Notes: generated from the sequence alone by a model not told the origin. Positions 11,451 through 26,744 are shown, numbered from the stretch's first letter. The stretch: DNA of 64,000 nt from Corylus avellana (GCF_901000735.1 NC_081551.1:18690545-18754544); one strand, 5' to 3'. Translations and numbers: made by a program.

Positions 11451-11783
11451 TCTTGGGTCTTTTTCAACCCCAAAAGCTAGCTCAATATGTGAAGCTTTCC
11501 CTTACACTTATAAACGGACCACCAACCCTTTCTACAACCAATGTGGGATAACCCCAACAATCTTTTCCTCACACATCAGGCTTGGGTCGGAGCAGCGACA
11601 ACCCGTTTCTCCTGTGGACTATTGGGCTGAGACTTGTTAGTAAACCTGAGTTCCGATATCAGTGTTGAGTAGTCTTGGGCCTCTCTCAACCTCAAAAACT
11701 AGTTCAAGGGGTGAGACTTTTCCTCACATTTATAAACGGACCACTAATCCCTTCCACAACTAATGTAAGATAACCCCAACAGT
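11451..11783. repeat. Two tandem copies of a dispersed LTR-like repeat
   Basis: Segments starting at 11451 and 11673 (period about 222 bp) share TCTTGGG, CAACC.CAAAA.CTAG, TTTATAAACGGACCAC and GATAACCCCAAC. A related tract occurs at about 53640-53760. This motif set is common in eudicot LTR-retrotransposon debris. No coding frame. Confidence 0.55.
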
Positions 11784-12622
11784 AGGCAAACCAATCTATT
11801 GTTGTTTATTCAAAAGCCAAACATGTAAAACAACTTCAGTTAGATCTTATTTTAGTACCGAAAAAAAAGGGTACCATAATTCATATTTCGTTGTGTGTAT
11901 ATTTTTCTAACTCGAGAAAAAAAAAAATGTTAACCAAAAAAAAAAAAAAAAAAAATTCAGATAACCATCTGAGATTCAATTTTAAAAAGTTCAATTCATT
12001 CCCAGTTCCAATAATAAGGCCAATTGACGGCATTAATTAATTTAGCATTCATAATTTAATTCGATGACTTCAAAGAGCATAAAGAATGTGGAACAATGAT
12101 TGGTTATGGATTTTTCAACCCCTCTCAGAGATTTGGTCTAGGTATTGTTAAAAAATAAAATAAAAAAATAAAAAAACTAGAATTTTTTAAGTTGCCCATG
12201 AAAAATGCAGCAATAATTATTAACACACTACCTTAATGTTCCTCCACGGCAAAAACCAGGGAATCTGTGGGCTTGCCTGCGAAATGGGGCAGACAAAAAA
12301 CAAGCAGGTTCTGAATTGGGTGGGTCAAAGACGGTGTTTGCAAAGCTTGAAGGAAGGAAAAAAATTAAAAAATTAAAAAATAAATACTGCCCACTTCAAC
12401 AGGAAAAGAAGTTCTTATCCGTTGTGCAGGCCAATGAGGCCATCCCCACATGTAATGTCAATTTTCAAATTTCCTGGTGGCTGCTACTTTATGTGAAAAG
12501 CTGTGAGAAAAAGTGGGAAAAAATAAAAATTTTAATTTTTTTTTTTTTAAAAAAAAAAAGAAAATAAAGGAAACCATTGGACTCGCTGAACTTAATTGTA
12601 AAAAAAAAATGGAAGGAGGCTT
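11784..12622. other. AT-rich intergenic DNA
   Basis: Homopolymer-rich sequence with no recognised gene. An 83-codon plus-strand frame at 12316-12567 is Lys-rich translation of A-runs and is not supported. Confidence 0.4.
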
Positions 12623-12888
12623 GGGTGTGTTTGACAAAGGGCTTAAAAAACTAAGTGAACCAAAACTGTAGTAGATTTGATTGATGTGAGAGAAGAAAGT
12701 AAGAATGTTTTGTATAAATAAAAAAGTGAAAAAATAAAATAAAATTGTTTTGTAGTGATTTTTTTTATTTGAATGGTAATAAAAAGTGATTGATGTGATG
12801 TAAAAAGTAAGAATGTTAGAGTTAATTTTGAGATGAATTTTTTAAGTTTTTAGGTCCGATCCGGCCCACTGTTTTGCCAAACACGGCC
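12623..12888 (+). mobile_element. MITE family 1, copy A
   Basis: Ends are inverted repeats: GGGTGTGTTTGACAAA on the left; on the right, read inward, GGCCGTGTTTGGCAAA. The interior holds TTTTGTAGTGATTTTTTT, ATTTGAATGGTAATAAAAAG and TGATGTGATGTAAAAAG, shared with 26745-26936 and, inverted, with 48420-48612. Non-coding. Confidence 0.65.
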
Positions 12889-14149
12889 TTAGGCCTTTGA
12901 AACTTTGAGAAGATGAATATTGCTCTCTTGGCCAAGCCTTTTGGGTACATATGATCAAAATTAGTACACCTTCCCATCTTCTTAAATTTAGATGCAAAAA
13001 TGGGGTTGAGTTGATGGATCGTTGGTCATGAAGGAGTTTACTCAAGGGGAGAGGTATAGTATAATGCAATGTTTTACTTCATTGATTCAAAATAATAAAA
13101 ATAATTTTCATAAAACAAAAAATTTAGAAAAAAAAAAAAAAGTTATTTTTTTTTTAATTTTATAAAAGATATTTTTGTTATTTTAAGTTGCAAAAGGGAG
13201 AGACTTTGCAAAAATTGGAATATCCTTAGAGCATTAGTCATTCCTCATCCTCCATACAGCAACAAACATGAAGGTAATTGAGCTCATTGGCCATGAAAAA
13301 AAGGCATGGACTGGGCAAAATTGCAATTTTTTCATGTCAACATATTACTTACTTTGTGCTGCTTTAATGATGTTAAAGATTCTTTTAGATGGCCCCTCAT
13401 TCTCTCAAAAGTTGTATAACAAATGAATAATGATATATATATTGAATTTCCAATCAATCATTAGCATTTCTTTTTTTTTTTATAATGACATTTAATGATT
13501 AGTTGGATTCTTTGGAATTGACATATTAGTATTTTGAGATAAAAATGTGGAACGTAGCATTACTTATAACCAATATAGGGATTCAAATCCCATGCATGCA
13601 ATACATTTTTTGTGCCAACATTGTAAAAAACAAAAACAAAAAACAAGTGAGTTTGAAGGGGTAGTTTGGCCACTCAAACCAGTCGTTTTGGGGTAACCAA
13701 ATCAACCCCTCAGTCAGGGGATGCTTTAGCTGCCCCATTAAAACCACTAAACTCACTTTTTTTGTTTTTTGTTTTTATTTTTTAAAAATTTTTTTTTTTG
13801 ACATTTTGACATTGTTGGCAAGATTTGAATTGTTAATTTTAAATGGACGGTCTAAAAAAAAAAAAAAAATGTATTGCACACATGCACTTGAATCCCAAGT
13901 AGAAAGCCTGATCTTGCTTTATGCATCAAACCCATTGACAGGTTTATACGCAAGTAACAAAAAATTAAAATCACTTCACACTTCTTGATTCTCAAGCTGA
14001 GGGCGCTTCTTTGAAGCACGAGTTAGAGCCTTAAATAAATCAGTCTGTTTAAGAACCTGTTCGATACCCGCTCATTTAAACTCAATTTGTGACTTTAGCA
14101 TTCGCTTGTAACTATAGAAACTCACTCAATTATTAAGTGAGACAAAACT
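12889..14149. other. Intergenic, no gene recognised
   Basis: AT-rich DNA. A weak inverted repeat around 13646-13760 (GTGAGTTT...AAACTCAC, with GC-richer inner parts) may be another decayed MITE. Nothing coding is supported. Confidence 0.4.
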
Positions 14150-14290
14150 TGATTAAGACTCACAAGCCTAGCTCGTATAAGCTCAACCTAACTCACTCGA
14201 TTAAGGCTCACGAGCCTAGCTCGTATAAAGCTCAACCTGATTCGCTCGCCCGACTCGATTAAGCCTTGTGATCCTAGCTCGTATATATAA
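14150..14290. repeat. Short tandem repeat, about three units
   Basis: Units begin GATTAAG.CTCAC.AGCCTAG and contain CTCGTATAA.GCTCAACCT. Starts are near 14150, 14200 and 14257, with a period of about 47-58 bp; the third unit is truncated. The flanks (to about 14550) are rich in AGCTC/GAGCT words typical of old LTR sequence. Confidence 0.65.
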
Positions 14291-15220
14291 GCATATACCA
14301 AGTACTACTAAGGAACTAACCGACAATATAAGCATAATTAAGTAGTTCACGCATCAAAATTTTAATAGCATAACTTGAGTTCAAGTTGAACCAAACTTGT
14401 TGAGTACCTGGCTCGGCTCGAATGACATCCTCAACAAGTTCAAGCTTGTTTGAACTTTCAACAAGCCAAGCTTGAGCACATATTTTATAGCTCAGCTCAA
14501 ATAAACATCTTTATAAACATGCCAGTCTTAAATCTGAAAGTTCGGCTTGATTACGACCCTACATAGAGTACTTCCAAGCAATCCTAATAAGCTATATGAA
14601 TTTGACAACTTCTCCCATTAATTGGCAACCGCCTCCACCTAATTGGCTTAAGGCTAATACTAGTGCAGCCTTCGATTCCAAAATGAAAGGTGGTGATGTT
14701 GCAATGGCAGTATATTGAAAGGTCTTTATCACATCTTAGCAAAATTCTCCTTATCCATAGGATATTAATTGTAATGATTTTTCAAGACATTAAATTGACA
14801 ACACAAACCCTCTTATAGATTCATTTAAGTAAAGGAGTTTGACCTTTTCAATTCTAACCAACTAATGTAGTGTTGGATTAAGTTATATCAACAATTGTAG
14901 GCCCAACATTACAAGCAGATAAAGAAAAACAACTGTTGGTGTGGATAATAATTCATGGTACAAAGGATATAAACAAAACATTATTCATTATGTGTTGAAG
15001 TCTGAAATCAATATGCTCAGCAATTACACAAGTTTACAATTGCATGAGAGAACAAAAAAAAAAAAAAAAAGAGGCCGGATCCACCATGCAACAATGAAAC
15101 AAATAGAAAAAAGGTTGAGATTGAGGAACCACCTATATATATTTATCTCATTCCGATAAATCTCTGAACGAGATGGAGAAATTAAAAAGACGAGTCAAAC
15201 CTGGGCGATGGGCACATCAT
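14291..15220. other. Intergenic, no gene recognised
   Basis: AT-rich sequence without convincing coding frames. An A-run near 15054-15070 breaks up the only longer frame. Confidence 0.4.
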
Positions 15221-15519
15221 CTACCAGAAACATCTCAAGAAGTTAACGAGAAAATGGAAGAGATAATTTTCTTCATCCAGCAACTCATGCCGAACCAATC
15301 TCAATAGAACGATATTCTGGGGAAGAAGATCGCTGTAATAGAGTAAGGTTGAGACTGAAATCGCAGGCTCACCAATTAGCGCTGTCAATAGCCTCACCAG
15401 TGACCTAAACATCAAAGGTGTGAGAGACTGCAACAAGAAGAAGATTATTAAATCGGTTAATTAACTAAAATATTCATTAAATTAATCACAGAGCCAAAAG
15501 ATTTGATCGGACATACCAT
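15221..15519 (-). CDS. Doubtful small two-exon ORF
   Basis: An ATG at 15517-15519 on the minus strand is followed at once by a strong GTATGT donor. The stretch upstream (about 15580-15620) is a pyrimidine-rich coding-strand tract that looks like a 5' UTR. An acceptor (TTGTTGCAG) at 15428 opens a frame, 15221-15427, of 68 codons plus TAG, beginning SLTPLMFRSLVRLL. The joined product would be 69 residues, hydrophobic with scattered Arg, possibly mitochondrial or membrane. I do not recognise the family. A good donor-like GTGAGC lies inside the second exon, so the real gene may splice further downstream. Treat as a hint of a small gene. Confidence 0.3.
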
Positions 15520-15864
15520 GGCGTTGGTGTTGGGGGTCTTAGCAAAACCCTGAAAGGGGTGGAAAAGGATTCTTGAATCTTGAAAAGAGAAGAGAGAAGA
15601 GAGAAAAGAGAAAAGAGAAAGCTCGTGGCATTGTGTAGGGATTCTGTAGCTGCCAATCTTCAGCTGACATTCACACCTACCCGTCCGTATCTTTCTTGCA
15701 ATGAACAATAGCTATACATTGTTTACACAGGAGAGGAAACGTTGACTTCGCCGTCGCGTAGAGCCTTGTTTTTGTTTTTGTTTTGTTTAAAAAAAAAAAA
15801 AAAAAAAGGGTAAATGTAAAATGAGTCCTTATGAATTTGTGGTTGTTATAAGTTATAAATAGCT

Positions 15865-15979
15865 TTTTTTTTTTCTTTTTTTTTTTACATGTCCACTCAA
15901 GAGGGAAGAGAGAAATTTGAACTATTTAACTCCATTTCATTAGACGTGGTCCCAGTCAATGGAGCTACCTCTTGAGGAC
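15865..15979 (-). mobile_element. tRNA-derived SINE, copy 1
   Basis: On the minus strand it has the same structure as 25733-25843: a TGTCCTCAAG start, a degenerate tRNA-like promoter region (AGTTCAAATTTCT), a TGGACATGT end and a poly(A) tail, seen as poly(T) on the plus strand from 15865. A perfect 10-bp target-site duplication, ATAAATAGCT, flanks it at 15855-15864 and 15980-15989. Confidence 0.8.
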
Positions 15980-15996
15980 ATAAATAGCTATTTGTT

Positions 15997-16775
15997 GTAT
16001 CAAAGTAGATATGCCGAAAAAATAATTTAGTCCTTTGAGTGAAATTCTGTTAAAATAGTTGACGGATTTCGTTAGATGTCATGTCAGCGGTAATACAATG
16101 ACGACACATGTCACTTTTAATAAAAAAAAAATATAAGGGGAAACTTCACAAATGACTTTTGAACTACTGCGTGTTCCCCTCAAAAAAAAAAAAAACTACC
16201 GCGTGTTTTAAGAAGACCCCCTAAATTTCAAAAACTCTCAATTTGATGCAATTTACTCCTCTGTCAATTTTTGCCACTAAACCCTAACGGAAACCCCTAA
16301 AAAGACAAAATTACCCTTCGATTTTTGTTTTTTTAAAATAATTTTTTTTTAAAAAAAAATTAATTTAAAATTATGGGTAAATTTAGAATTTTATAAAAAA
16401 GTCAGGAGTATAATGGTCATTTATCACTTTGAACGTTTTAAAATTGATGGAGATGGTAAATTACATCAAATTGAAAGTTCAAAATGTGAAATTGATAGTT
16501 TTTTAAATTTATGGGGATCTTTTCAAAACGTGGGGTAGTTGAGGAGTCTAAAGTGAAATTTTCCCAAAATATAAATATGTAAAACTAAAAAATTGTTTTT
16601 TTAAATATATTTATATTTTTTTTTTATTAAGAGTGACATGTATCGTCATTTTATTGGCATTGATATGTGTCATCTAACCGAAGCCATCAAATATTTTAAC
16701 GGAATTTGATTTCATAGACTAAATTGTTTTTTCAGGATATCTTAGGGACCTCTAAATTCACTTTGATACTGAAAA
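15997..16775. mobile_element. Outer foldback element of a nested pair
   Basis: The left arm (about 15997-16130) and right arm (about 16623-16775) are inverted copies, though imperfect. Shared words include GTATCAAAGT at the outer ends, AATTTAGTC, TTAGATG.CA, GACGA..CATGTCACT and TTAATAAAAA. The original loop is interrupted by a second element (16137-16565). Non-coding. Exact ends and target duplication were not resolved. Confidence 0.6.
16137..16565. mobile_element. Inner Mutator-like MITE with 9-bp target duplication
   Basis: The 429-bp element begins GGGGAAACTTCAC and ends with the inverse of GGGAAAATTTCAC. The arms stay alignable for about 130 bp (TTGATG.AATTTAC, AAATTTA.GGGG). It is flanked by a perfect 9-bp duplication, AAAATATAA, at 16128-16136 and 16566-16574; nine bases is typical of Mutator-like elements. 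It sits inside the outer foldback. Confidence 0.75.
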
Positions 16776-17298
16776 AAAAAAAAAAAAAAAAGTAATTTGT
16801 AATTGATCAACTATATGGACCAATTTTGTATTTATCCATTTTTAAAAATTAAAAAAAATTGGTCTCTAACATACAATGATGGGGTAAGGGACAATTTGGC
16901 CCCTCACGCCCCAGCTCGGTCATGTCACATTTTATACAAGATTGACCTTAAACTCTACTCAATGCTCATGTCATGGGGTTTCAATTTTTTTTTTTTTTTT
17001 TAATTTTTATTTATTATTTTATTCAGTAAAAGGGTTAATCTTAAATAAAACTGTATTTTATTCCAAAATAAAATCCCATTCCAACAGTTATTCCACCCCC
17101 AAAACTAGATGACTAAAACCTTATATGTAATTCTAACTTATTTGGTCTCAACCTTCATAACCAAATTCGTATTTCTCTTTCCAAGAGGAGACATAAAGTT
17201 TAATCAAGGAGAAGAAAGGACGATTATTCCTATTCTATTATGGATAAAGTTTTCTTCCAAACTGAGTTAAAAAAATTTTCTTCAACCTAATCTATAAA
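16776..17298. other. Intergenic, no gene recognised
   Basis: AT-rich with A- and T-runs. No supported coding frame or element. Confidence 0.4.
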
Positions 17299-17420
17299 AG
17301 TGACATATGTCCCTTAATATGTGAAATGCACATGTTTTTTTAATAGCAGAAATAAAGTTGAAATAAATTTTATTAAAAACTCATGTGCATTTTACATGTT
17401 ATTAAAAAAAATGACATATT
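17299..17420. mobile_element. Small inverted-repeat element
   Basis: ATGTGAAATGCACATG near 17319 and CATGTGCATTTTACAT near 17382 are inverse copies with one mismatch, extended outward by GACATAT-like ends. Roughly 120 bp and MITE-like. No target duplication determined. Confidence 0.5.
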
Positions 17421-17999
17421 TAGACATCATAAATAAAGAAATAAAATACTTACATAAATAAAGAAATAAAATGAGTAAATAAAACTCCAAGCTAAAGACT
17501 AAAGTAAAGGCTACGGAAAAAATAAAATTCAAAGATTGCTTCCTATCCCCTCTTTCCAGAAAGAGGCAGCCATGGCAATGCAAGTGGTACATTCAGACTG
17601 CTACAGAATTATCTAAAGCCCAATTTCACGAAGCTTATGCGCTTTTTCACTTGAAACTTGAAAGCCCATCTGCTAAGCCGGAAATTTTTTTGGGCCAAAC
17701 TTATAAAATAGAATAATGTATTATTTAAAATAATACAACTGATATGGCATAGTCTTCTTGATAACACAAGAAGATTAGCTAAGAGAGGAAGAATAAGACG
17801 ATGAAGAAAAATATGAACGAAAAATGGAGAAAGATTTACCAAACACCGAGCTATGTTTGCTTCGCTGGACAATACTTGTAATCTAAACTACAAGTCATCT
17901 GCTAGATGGACTAAACGACTTGTCATAGAACCTTTCGTGCTTGCTCTCTCGCACCAATGGCAATTACTCATAAAATTTAAGGTAACAGCCCTACGCTTC

Positions 18000-18726
18000 A
18001 AAATTAGACTGAAAAGTGTCCCAATAAGAGTTTTGCATGAAACTTCCATCTCAAACTGGGAAACACAAACACAGTTGAGCAACCTTCTATCTCAAATGAC
18101 CATTATCGTCCACTTCATGCATACATGCAGCACATAAAGCAAGATTTGACATGAACTAAACGCATCTCCGGTAGGAAGAGCAATTTACTTCAAAAATGTA
18201 GAAAATAAACAAGTACTAAACAGGAACTAGAAAACCATACTTTGTTAAGGAACTAGAAACTCATACTCTAAATGGGCAATTGAGCACATGCGGCCAAAGA
18301 CCATGTCAGCTTGCAATTATCTTATGAAGAACGAACCTAGATTTTAAAGTTGTCTAGAGAAGCACGATTGCCATAAAACTGGGATGGCGTAACAATAAAA
18401 GTCAACTCTTAAAGTATTACAGTCTACTAAATAGACTTACTAAATGAGTAAACCTGCATAGAGTCGAAAGGGAAACAGTCAATCTGACTCCCAAATCAGA
18501 AGCAATCATTCATTGAATCCAATCACTTGTATTGCTTACAAGTCTACCAAACCAGAAATTTAAGCTATTCCCCAAAATTAGCCTGCAAAAATATCTCAAC
18601 AAGAGTTGTGAGTGATCCTTTCAGCCCAAACTTGTAAACAACGTTCTACCAGGATGACCATTACATCATCATCCACTCTTTATATGCACCAGATAAAGCA
18701 AGAGCTAACATGAACTAAGTGAATAC
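18000..18726. repeat. Diverged ~560-bp tandem duplication downstream of the plastid-type gene
   Basis: 18081-18166 and 18641-18726 align at a fixed offset of 560 bases: TTCTA...GATGACCATTA, then ATAAAGCAAGA..T.ACATGAACTAA. Weaker matches upstream (18004-18040 against 18576-18610) suggest the duplicated unit is longer. The right copy ends just before the stop region of the gene at 18752. Confidence 0.55.
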
Positions 18727-18751
18727 AAACAAAATTGCCACTAACAGAGTT

Positions 18752-19890
18752 CTACTGCTTCTCAGGCTGCTCTGGCTCTTCCTTATCAGGATCTTCCTCC
18801 TCTTCCTCTTTCTTCTCTTCGTCTTCCTCATCTTCTTCCGGAGGATCATATGGCAGTGGAGGTGGTAATGGCGTTTTCATAGGGCTAAACTGGGGGAATA
18901 TATCGGGTCTACGCCCTGGCTTCGGCCTCTCCCACTCCTGCCATAACAGATCGAAATACATTATTTATCAGAATGCCACAAACAGAAAGTATTCATAGTG
19001 AAAAATAGACCAAATGCAACAAGCTCCTAAAAACATCACATGCTATGGCTTCCCATATAGAACCACCAAGTAAGTCCCCTCTTTAAAAGGTTGAGATGCA
19101 CCTACCCTACAAAAGTGAAAAGCTCATCTACTTTCTGGGACTACATCTAAAAACAACATTAGAGCCCTTAAACAATTTTACCAAATTGACTACGAATGAT
19201 GGAGCTCCAATATCACCCCAGGTCCTAAAAGTGGGGAACAAGTGAAAGCTGAATTTTCTAGAATTGTATAACCACGTGATGTCTTCCCAATCATCCCAAA
19301 CAGTCACACAAGCATTACTATAAATAGAGCAGATTTTTTCCCGGAAATTGAGGGTTTCTCCGAGACAGTTTACATACAAGTTCAATTAAGGGATATAGGT
19401 TTCAACCAGAAATCTCATAAGCTAAACTTCCAACTTCTAGAGGATTTCCACGGATTTCTGATTGAAATTTTCATCTTTTTAATTAAAAGAAAATATTATC
19501 TATAATCAGCAGGAAAACCATAATTCACAGTAATTTCACATTGATTATCAGTGTAAATTAAGGAATTCATGAAAATAAAAAAAGAAATGAAGAGAGAAAT
19601 ACGATGGGGAAATCGAGAGGATTGCGGCGGGTGAGCTTCTCTTCATCGGGGGCCATACGGACGACCTGCCTCTTCGCCCTCCCACGGTTACTTGAAACCA
19701 CGAGACGAGAACCGAACGTTGGAATAGGGAGCATTCTGCAGCGAACGAGATGGCATGGGTGTCCCGAAGCAGCAGCAGCAGACGAAGAAGAAGAAGAAGA
19801 AGAAGAAGATGGAGCTGAAGATGTTGCTGCCGATGGATAGGGCACAGCTAGGGTTTTCAAGGTGGGGATTGAGAGGCAAAGGGAAGCCAT
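18752..19890 (-). CDS. Plastid-type protein of unknown function with an acidic C-terminus
   Basis: Two exons, 19603-19890 (ATG at 19890) and 18752-18937, joined by a GT-AG intron at a codon boundary, give 157 residues. The N-terminus is rich in Ser/Ala/Thr with Arg and few acidic residues until about residue 78, including a poly-Ser run, which fits a chloroplast transit peptide. The mature part has a compact conserved-looking core (RRNPLDFPIEWERPKPGRRP, then DIFPQFSPMKTPLPPPLP). It ends in a Glu/Asp/Lys tail of about 30 residues. I recognise this as a conserved land-plant protein but not its function. No catalytic motif is visible. The intron splits the core exactly between PLDFPI and EWERP. 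Its position beside the UBC37-like gene may match Arabidopsis gene order, which is my recollection only. Confidence 0.8.
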
Positions 19891-20733
19891 CGCTCTGTTC
19901 TCTATCTCTACCCTAAGCCTCTGCCTCTTCCACAACTCTTTTAAGTTCACAGAATTTTATTTAGCGTCGGAGAAACAAGGCCAACCGCCTCTCTACGGGG
20001 ACCCAAATTCATCGGATTTGACCCTCTTTCTAATTTTTTTTTTTTTCTTTTTTTTTGATACCATTTTTAGCGTTACCTTTTTTTTTTTTTTTTTAAGCCC
20101 CAAACTCTACCTACCTCAAGCTCAACATGTTTTTATTTTTTATTTTTTTCTAGCAAAAGAAATGGGTGCAACTAATAACATGAAATAATTAAAATAGCTC
20201 GACCCATGGGTTAAAACTTTTGGACCAATCCTAAAACATAATTTGTTAAAGAGCAAATCTTACTCTTATTTTATTGAATTGATCGGCATTGTTACATCAC
20301 CTCAGTAAGATTAAGTAAAACCATGTTCATAACCCTAGCCTTCAGATTAAGATTCACAAAAATTAGCTAACAATTTAAATGTTTATTGTTAGAGAGCTTA
20401 TGTAAGTCCCCGGTGTCCTTATAAGTGGCCAGATAATCCAAAATTTATTTAGATATTTAAGTCTCACATGAACTCTCTAATAATAACGGCTTTGGACAGC
20501 TAATTAATGTGAATCCCTTAAGAAACAAGTAGAAAAGAAAAATAAATAAAAGAACAATTAGTTGACACAAGTAATTTGAACACGCTCTCACCTCTTTAAT
20601 GCTACAAGATGTAGAATTGAAAAGAACAGAAGTTACATAGTTTATCAAGCACCATACCAGACAGAATTAAGGGTATAGAGTTGGTTAATAAAAAGTTTAC
20701 ACAGAACAGCTCAGTTGGATTCTGTGAGAACTT
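19891..20733. other. Intergenic between the plastid-type gene and the E2 gene
   Basis: Long T-runs near 20035-20095 and AT-rich DNA. It holds the promoter of the minus-strand gene at 18752-19890 and the 3' flank of the E2 gene. No further gene seen. Confidence 0.4.
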
Positions 20734-24319
<3,586 letters not shown>

Positions 24320-24587
24320 TACTGCGCTTTTGGCTCTTGGCGACTTTTCGTAACTTGCATTTGCTTTTGGATTCGTGAAAAAAAAAAAAGCGCGGGCAGT
24401 GGAATTTTGGATGAGTCTGTAGTGTGTACCGTTCCATTTGAATGAAGCACTTGTTTGGCAGGATGATGATGATCTTGCAGTGGAAGTCTTTTTGAACGGT
24501 GGAGATCTTTTGATCTCGCTTAAAAATGTGGGCTCACGCAAGACGGCCGGGAAGTTAAAAAAAAAAAAGAGAAAAAAGGAAAATCTT

Positions 24588-24594
24588 GTTGAGA

Positions 24595-24627
<33 letters not shown>

Positions 24628-24667
24628 ACCTTAATCTGGCGCCTTAGACCAACTCGGCCATCTCAAC
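24588..24667 (-). tRNA. tRNA-Leu (anticodon AAG)
   Basis: Read on the minus strand from 24667, an intron-less 80-nt class II tRNA. The acceptor stem GTTGAGA pairs with TCTCAAC, the D-arm contains TGGCCGAGTTGGT (A box), and the anticodon stem CCAGA/TCTGG encloses the loop TTAAGGT. A long variable arm and GGTTCAAATCC (B box) follow. Anticodon AAG reads CUU/CUC Leu codons. A TTTT terminator lies five bases downstream (24580-24583). It is 269 bp upstream of the E2 start on the same strand and independent of it (RNA polymerase III). Confidence 0.97.
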
Positions 24668-25732
24668 TTGTTGATGACCTTTTCTTTATTTATTTATATT
24701 TAAAGATTTAATTAGTTGAAAATGGTGATAATTATGTTAAATAGGAATATTAATACAGAATTTGAATGCCAACAGGCAACAAATATGAACATTTACTTAA
24801 AATTCCTTTACAATAATTGTCACATGTTACATGCTACATGAACCCGTCCCATAATCCAACCATATCATTGTTGAAGTGACTTCTTTCATTATTCGCCCAA
24901 GCACATGTCATTAATAAAATCTCCTAAAAATCATAACTAGTTTTGATTTTTGTATTATTTAGTAAATACTTAATTTAACATCTTCATTAATTGAGTAATT
25001 CATTATCAAGATGCACTTGATAAGCAGTTGACCTAATCTCTTAGTGGATATTGTGAGAAGAAGACTAACATATTTGACTCGCTACAATTAATAGAAAAAT
25101 ATGAACATTGTACCATTTGACAAATCATTTATAACCAAAATATATGAATTACCACTTTTACACTTTCCAATCATGTAATATCTAGTTTCTTTTACCCAAT
25201 TTGCTAAAATTGGAGGTTATAATTAGAATAAAGATCAATTTGGATTTGTGATTTCAAAACGTTTGATTTGAAAACGCAATTAAGAGTTTAATATAATCAC
25301 AGTTTATCATTTAAAATCGCAATTTAACCTTTAAAATTTGGCAATTTTTTAAAAACACGCTCATTACTTGTGGGTTGAAAACGCATATTTTATACTTTTT
25401 AAAATTGTAATGTTTTAAGAACACACTCCAAAATGATATATTTACTTAAAAAAAAAAATTTAAAAATTAAAATCACACATTTTTTTTTTTTTTTGGTAAG
25501 ATAAAATCACACTGTTAACTCGTGAAATAATTGTCAAACCCGCTTTCAGTGTTATATCTATGAAAAAGAAATAAATGGACAAAATTAATTTGATAAATTT
25601 AATTTTTAGTTGGAAATTAATTAGAAATTACTTGTATTTTTTTCCTTGGTGTGTTGAAAACCTCTTTGGTAAGGAAAAGTCAAAATTAGTTGATGGACTT
25701 TCGTTCTTTCTATTTCAATTTAGTCATCAATT
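24668..25732. other. Intergenic, no gene recognised
   Basis: AT-rich sequence with some inverted A/T words around 25240-25460 that may be a decayed MITE. No coding frame supported. Confidence 0.4.
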
Positions 25733-25843
25733 GTCCTTAAGGGATAACTCAATCGGTTGTGAATCACGCCTCATGAAGCGAAAGTCACAAGTTCGAATCT
25801 CTCTTCCCCTTTTCTTGTATGGACATGTAAAAAAAAAAAAAAA
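25733..25843 (+). mobile_element. tRNA-derived SINE, copy 2 (best preserved)
   Basis: A 111-bp element. The tRNA-like head has an A-box-like part (GATAACTCAATCGGTTG) and a B box (AAGTTCGAATC). A pyrimidine-rich stretch, TATGGACATGT and a 15-base A-tail follow. A perfect 9-bp target-site duplication, TCATCAATT, flanks it at 25724-25732 and 25844-25852, so the ends are exact. No coding capacity; moved by LINE machinery supplied elsewhere. Confidence 0.88.
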
Positions 25844-26384
25844 TCATCAATTTTTCAATTTCGACATTTAAGTATTCGATTTTACCTAATTTCAAATACA
25901 TTTTTTGTTAACTTATCATCTAACTAATTAATTGTGTGGCACGTATAGAGCATTAAATCAATGACATGTTACTTGCATTTGACACATTATACCATTGAGT
26001 AATCTTATGAGCATGACTTTTATCCTCCAAATATGATATAACTTTTAAAATTATTATTAAATTTATGATGAATTACTATTAAATTTTAATTAAACTGTAA
26101 TTTAAAAAAATCACATCACATTTGACTATTTGAGGAGATTACAAAAAAAAAAAAACACAAATACCCTACTTATAGCATTGTCATATACCTATGAGTAATA
26201 GTTTAAGTCCCTTTTGTGTTATTTTAAGAATGATGTGGATTTTAAAATCATCTTTATACTTATAATTGATCATTATTAAATTTTGATCAAATGATAATTT
26301 TAAAAGCCACCATATTTTTTAAGTGACACAAGAGAAACTGTTAAAATTACTCATATACTAATTGCATGCAATTTTATCTTAAAT

Positions 26385-26421
<37 letters not shown>

Positions 26422-26744
26422 ACAAATAATAATAATAATAATAATAAAGGTAGATGAGTGAAGGACACCAACCCTTTACGAGAGTGAAGGCCTAAGTGGA
26501 CTCCCCTCATAAAGGGATGGCGGCTAACCGTCAAAAGTAAAGGACGACCAACCCTTTTTTATGAGTGAAGGGGAGGCCTCCCCTAACATTATAGTATATT
26601 TTTAATGTCAGGTAATTTGTTATGTGGAATGTACAAAGTGAGCCACGTGTTATTGACGCACTTTCAATACTTAAAAAATTAGGATAAAACTTAATTAGCT
26701 AGGCACTAATTTAGATTTTGGTAATAGTTTTAGCATGTAATTTT
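25844..26744. other. Intergenic with microsatellites
   Basis: No gene seen. It contains (AT)n at 26388-26418 and (AAT)n at about 26423-26447. Around 26455-26580 two half-inverted, GC-richer blocks share CCAACCCTTT and GGGGAGGCC-like words; they resemble transposon debris but I cannot classify them. Confidence 0.5.
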
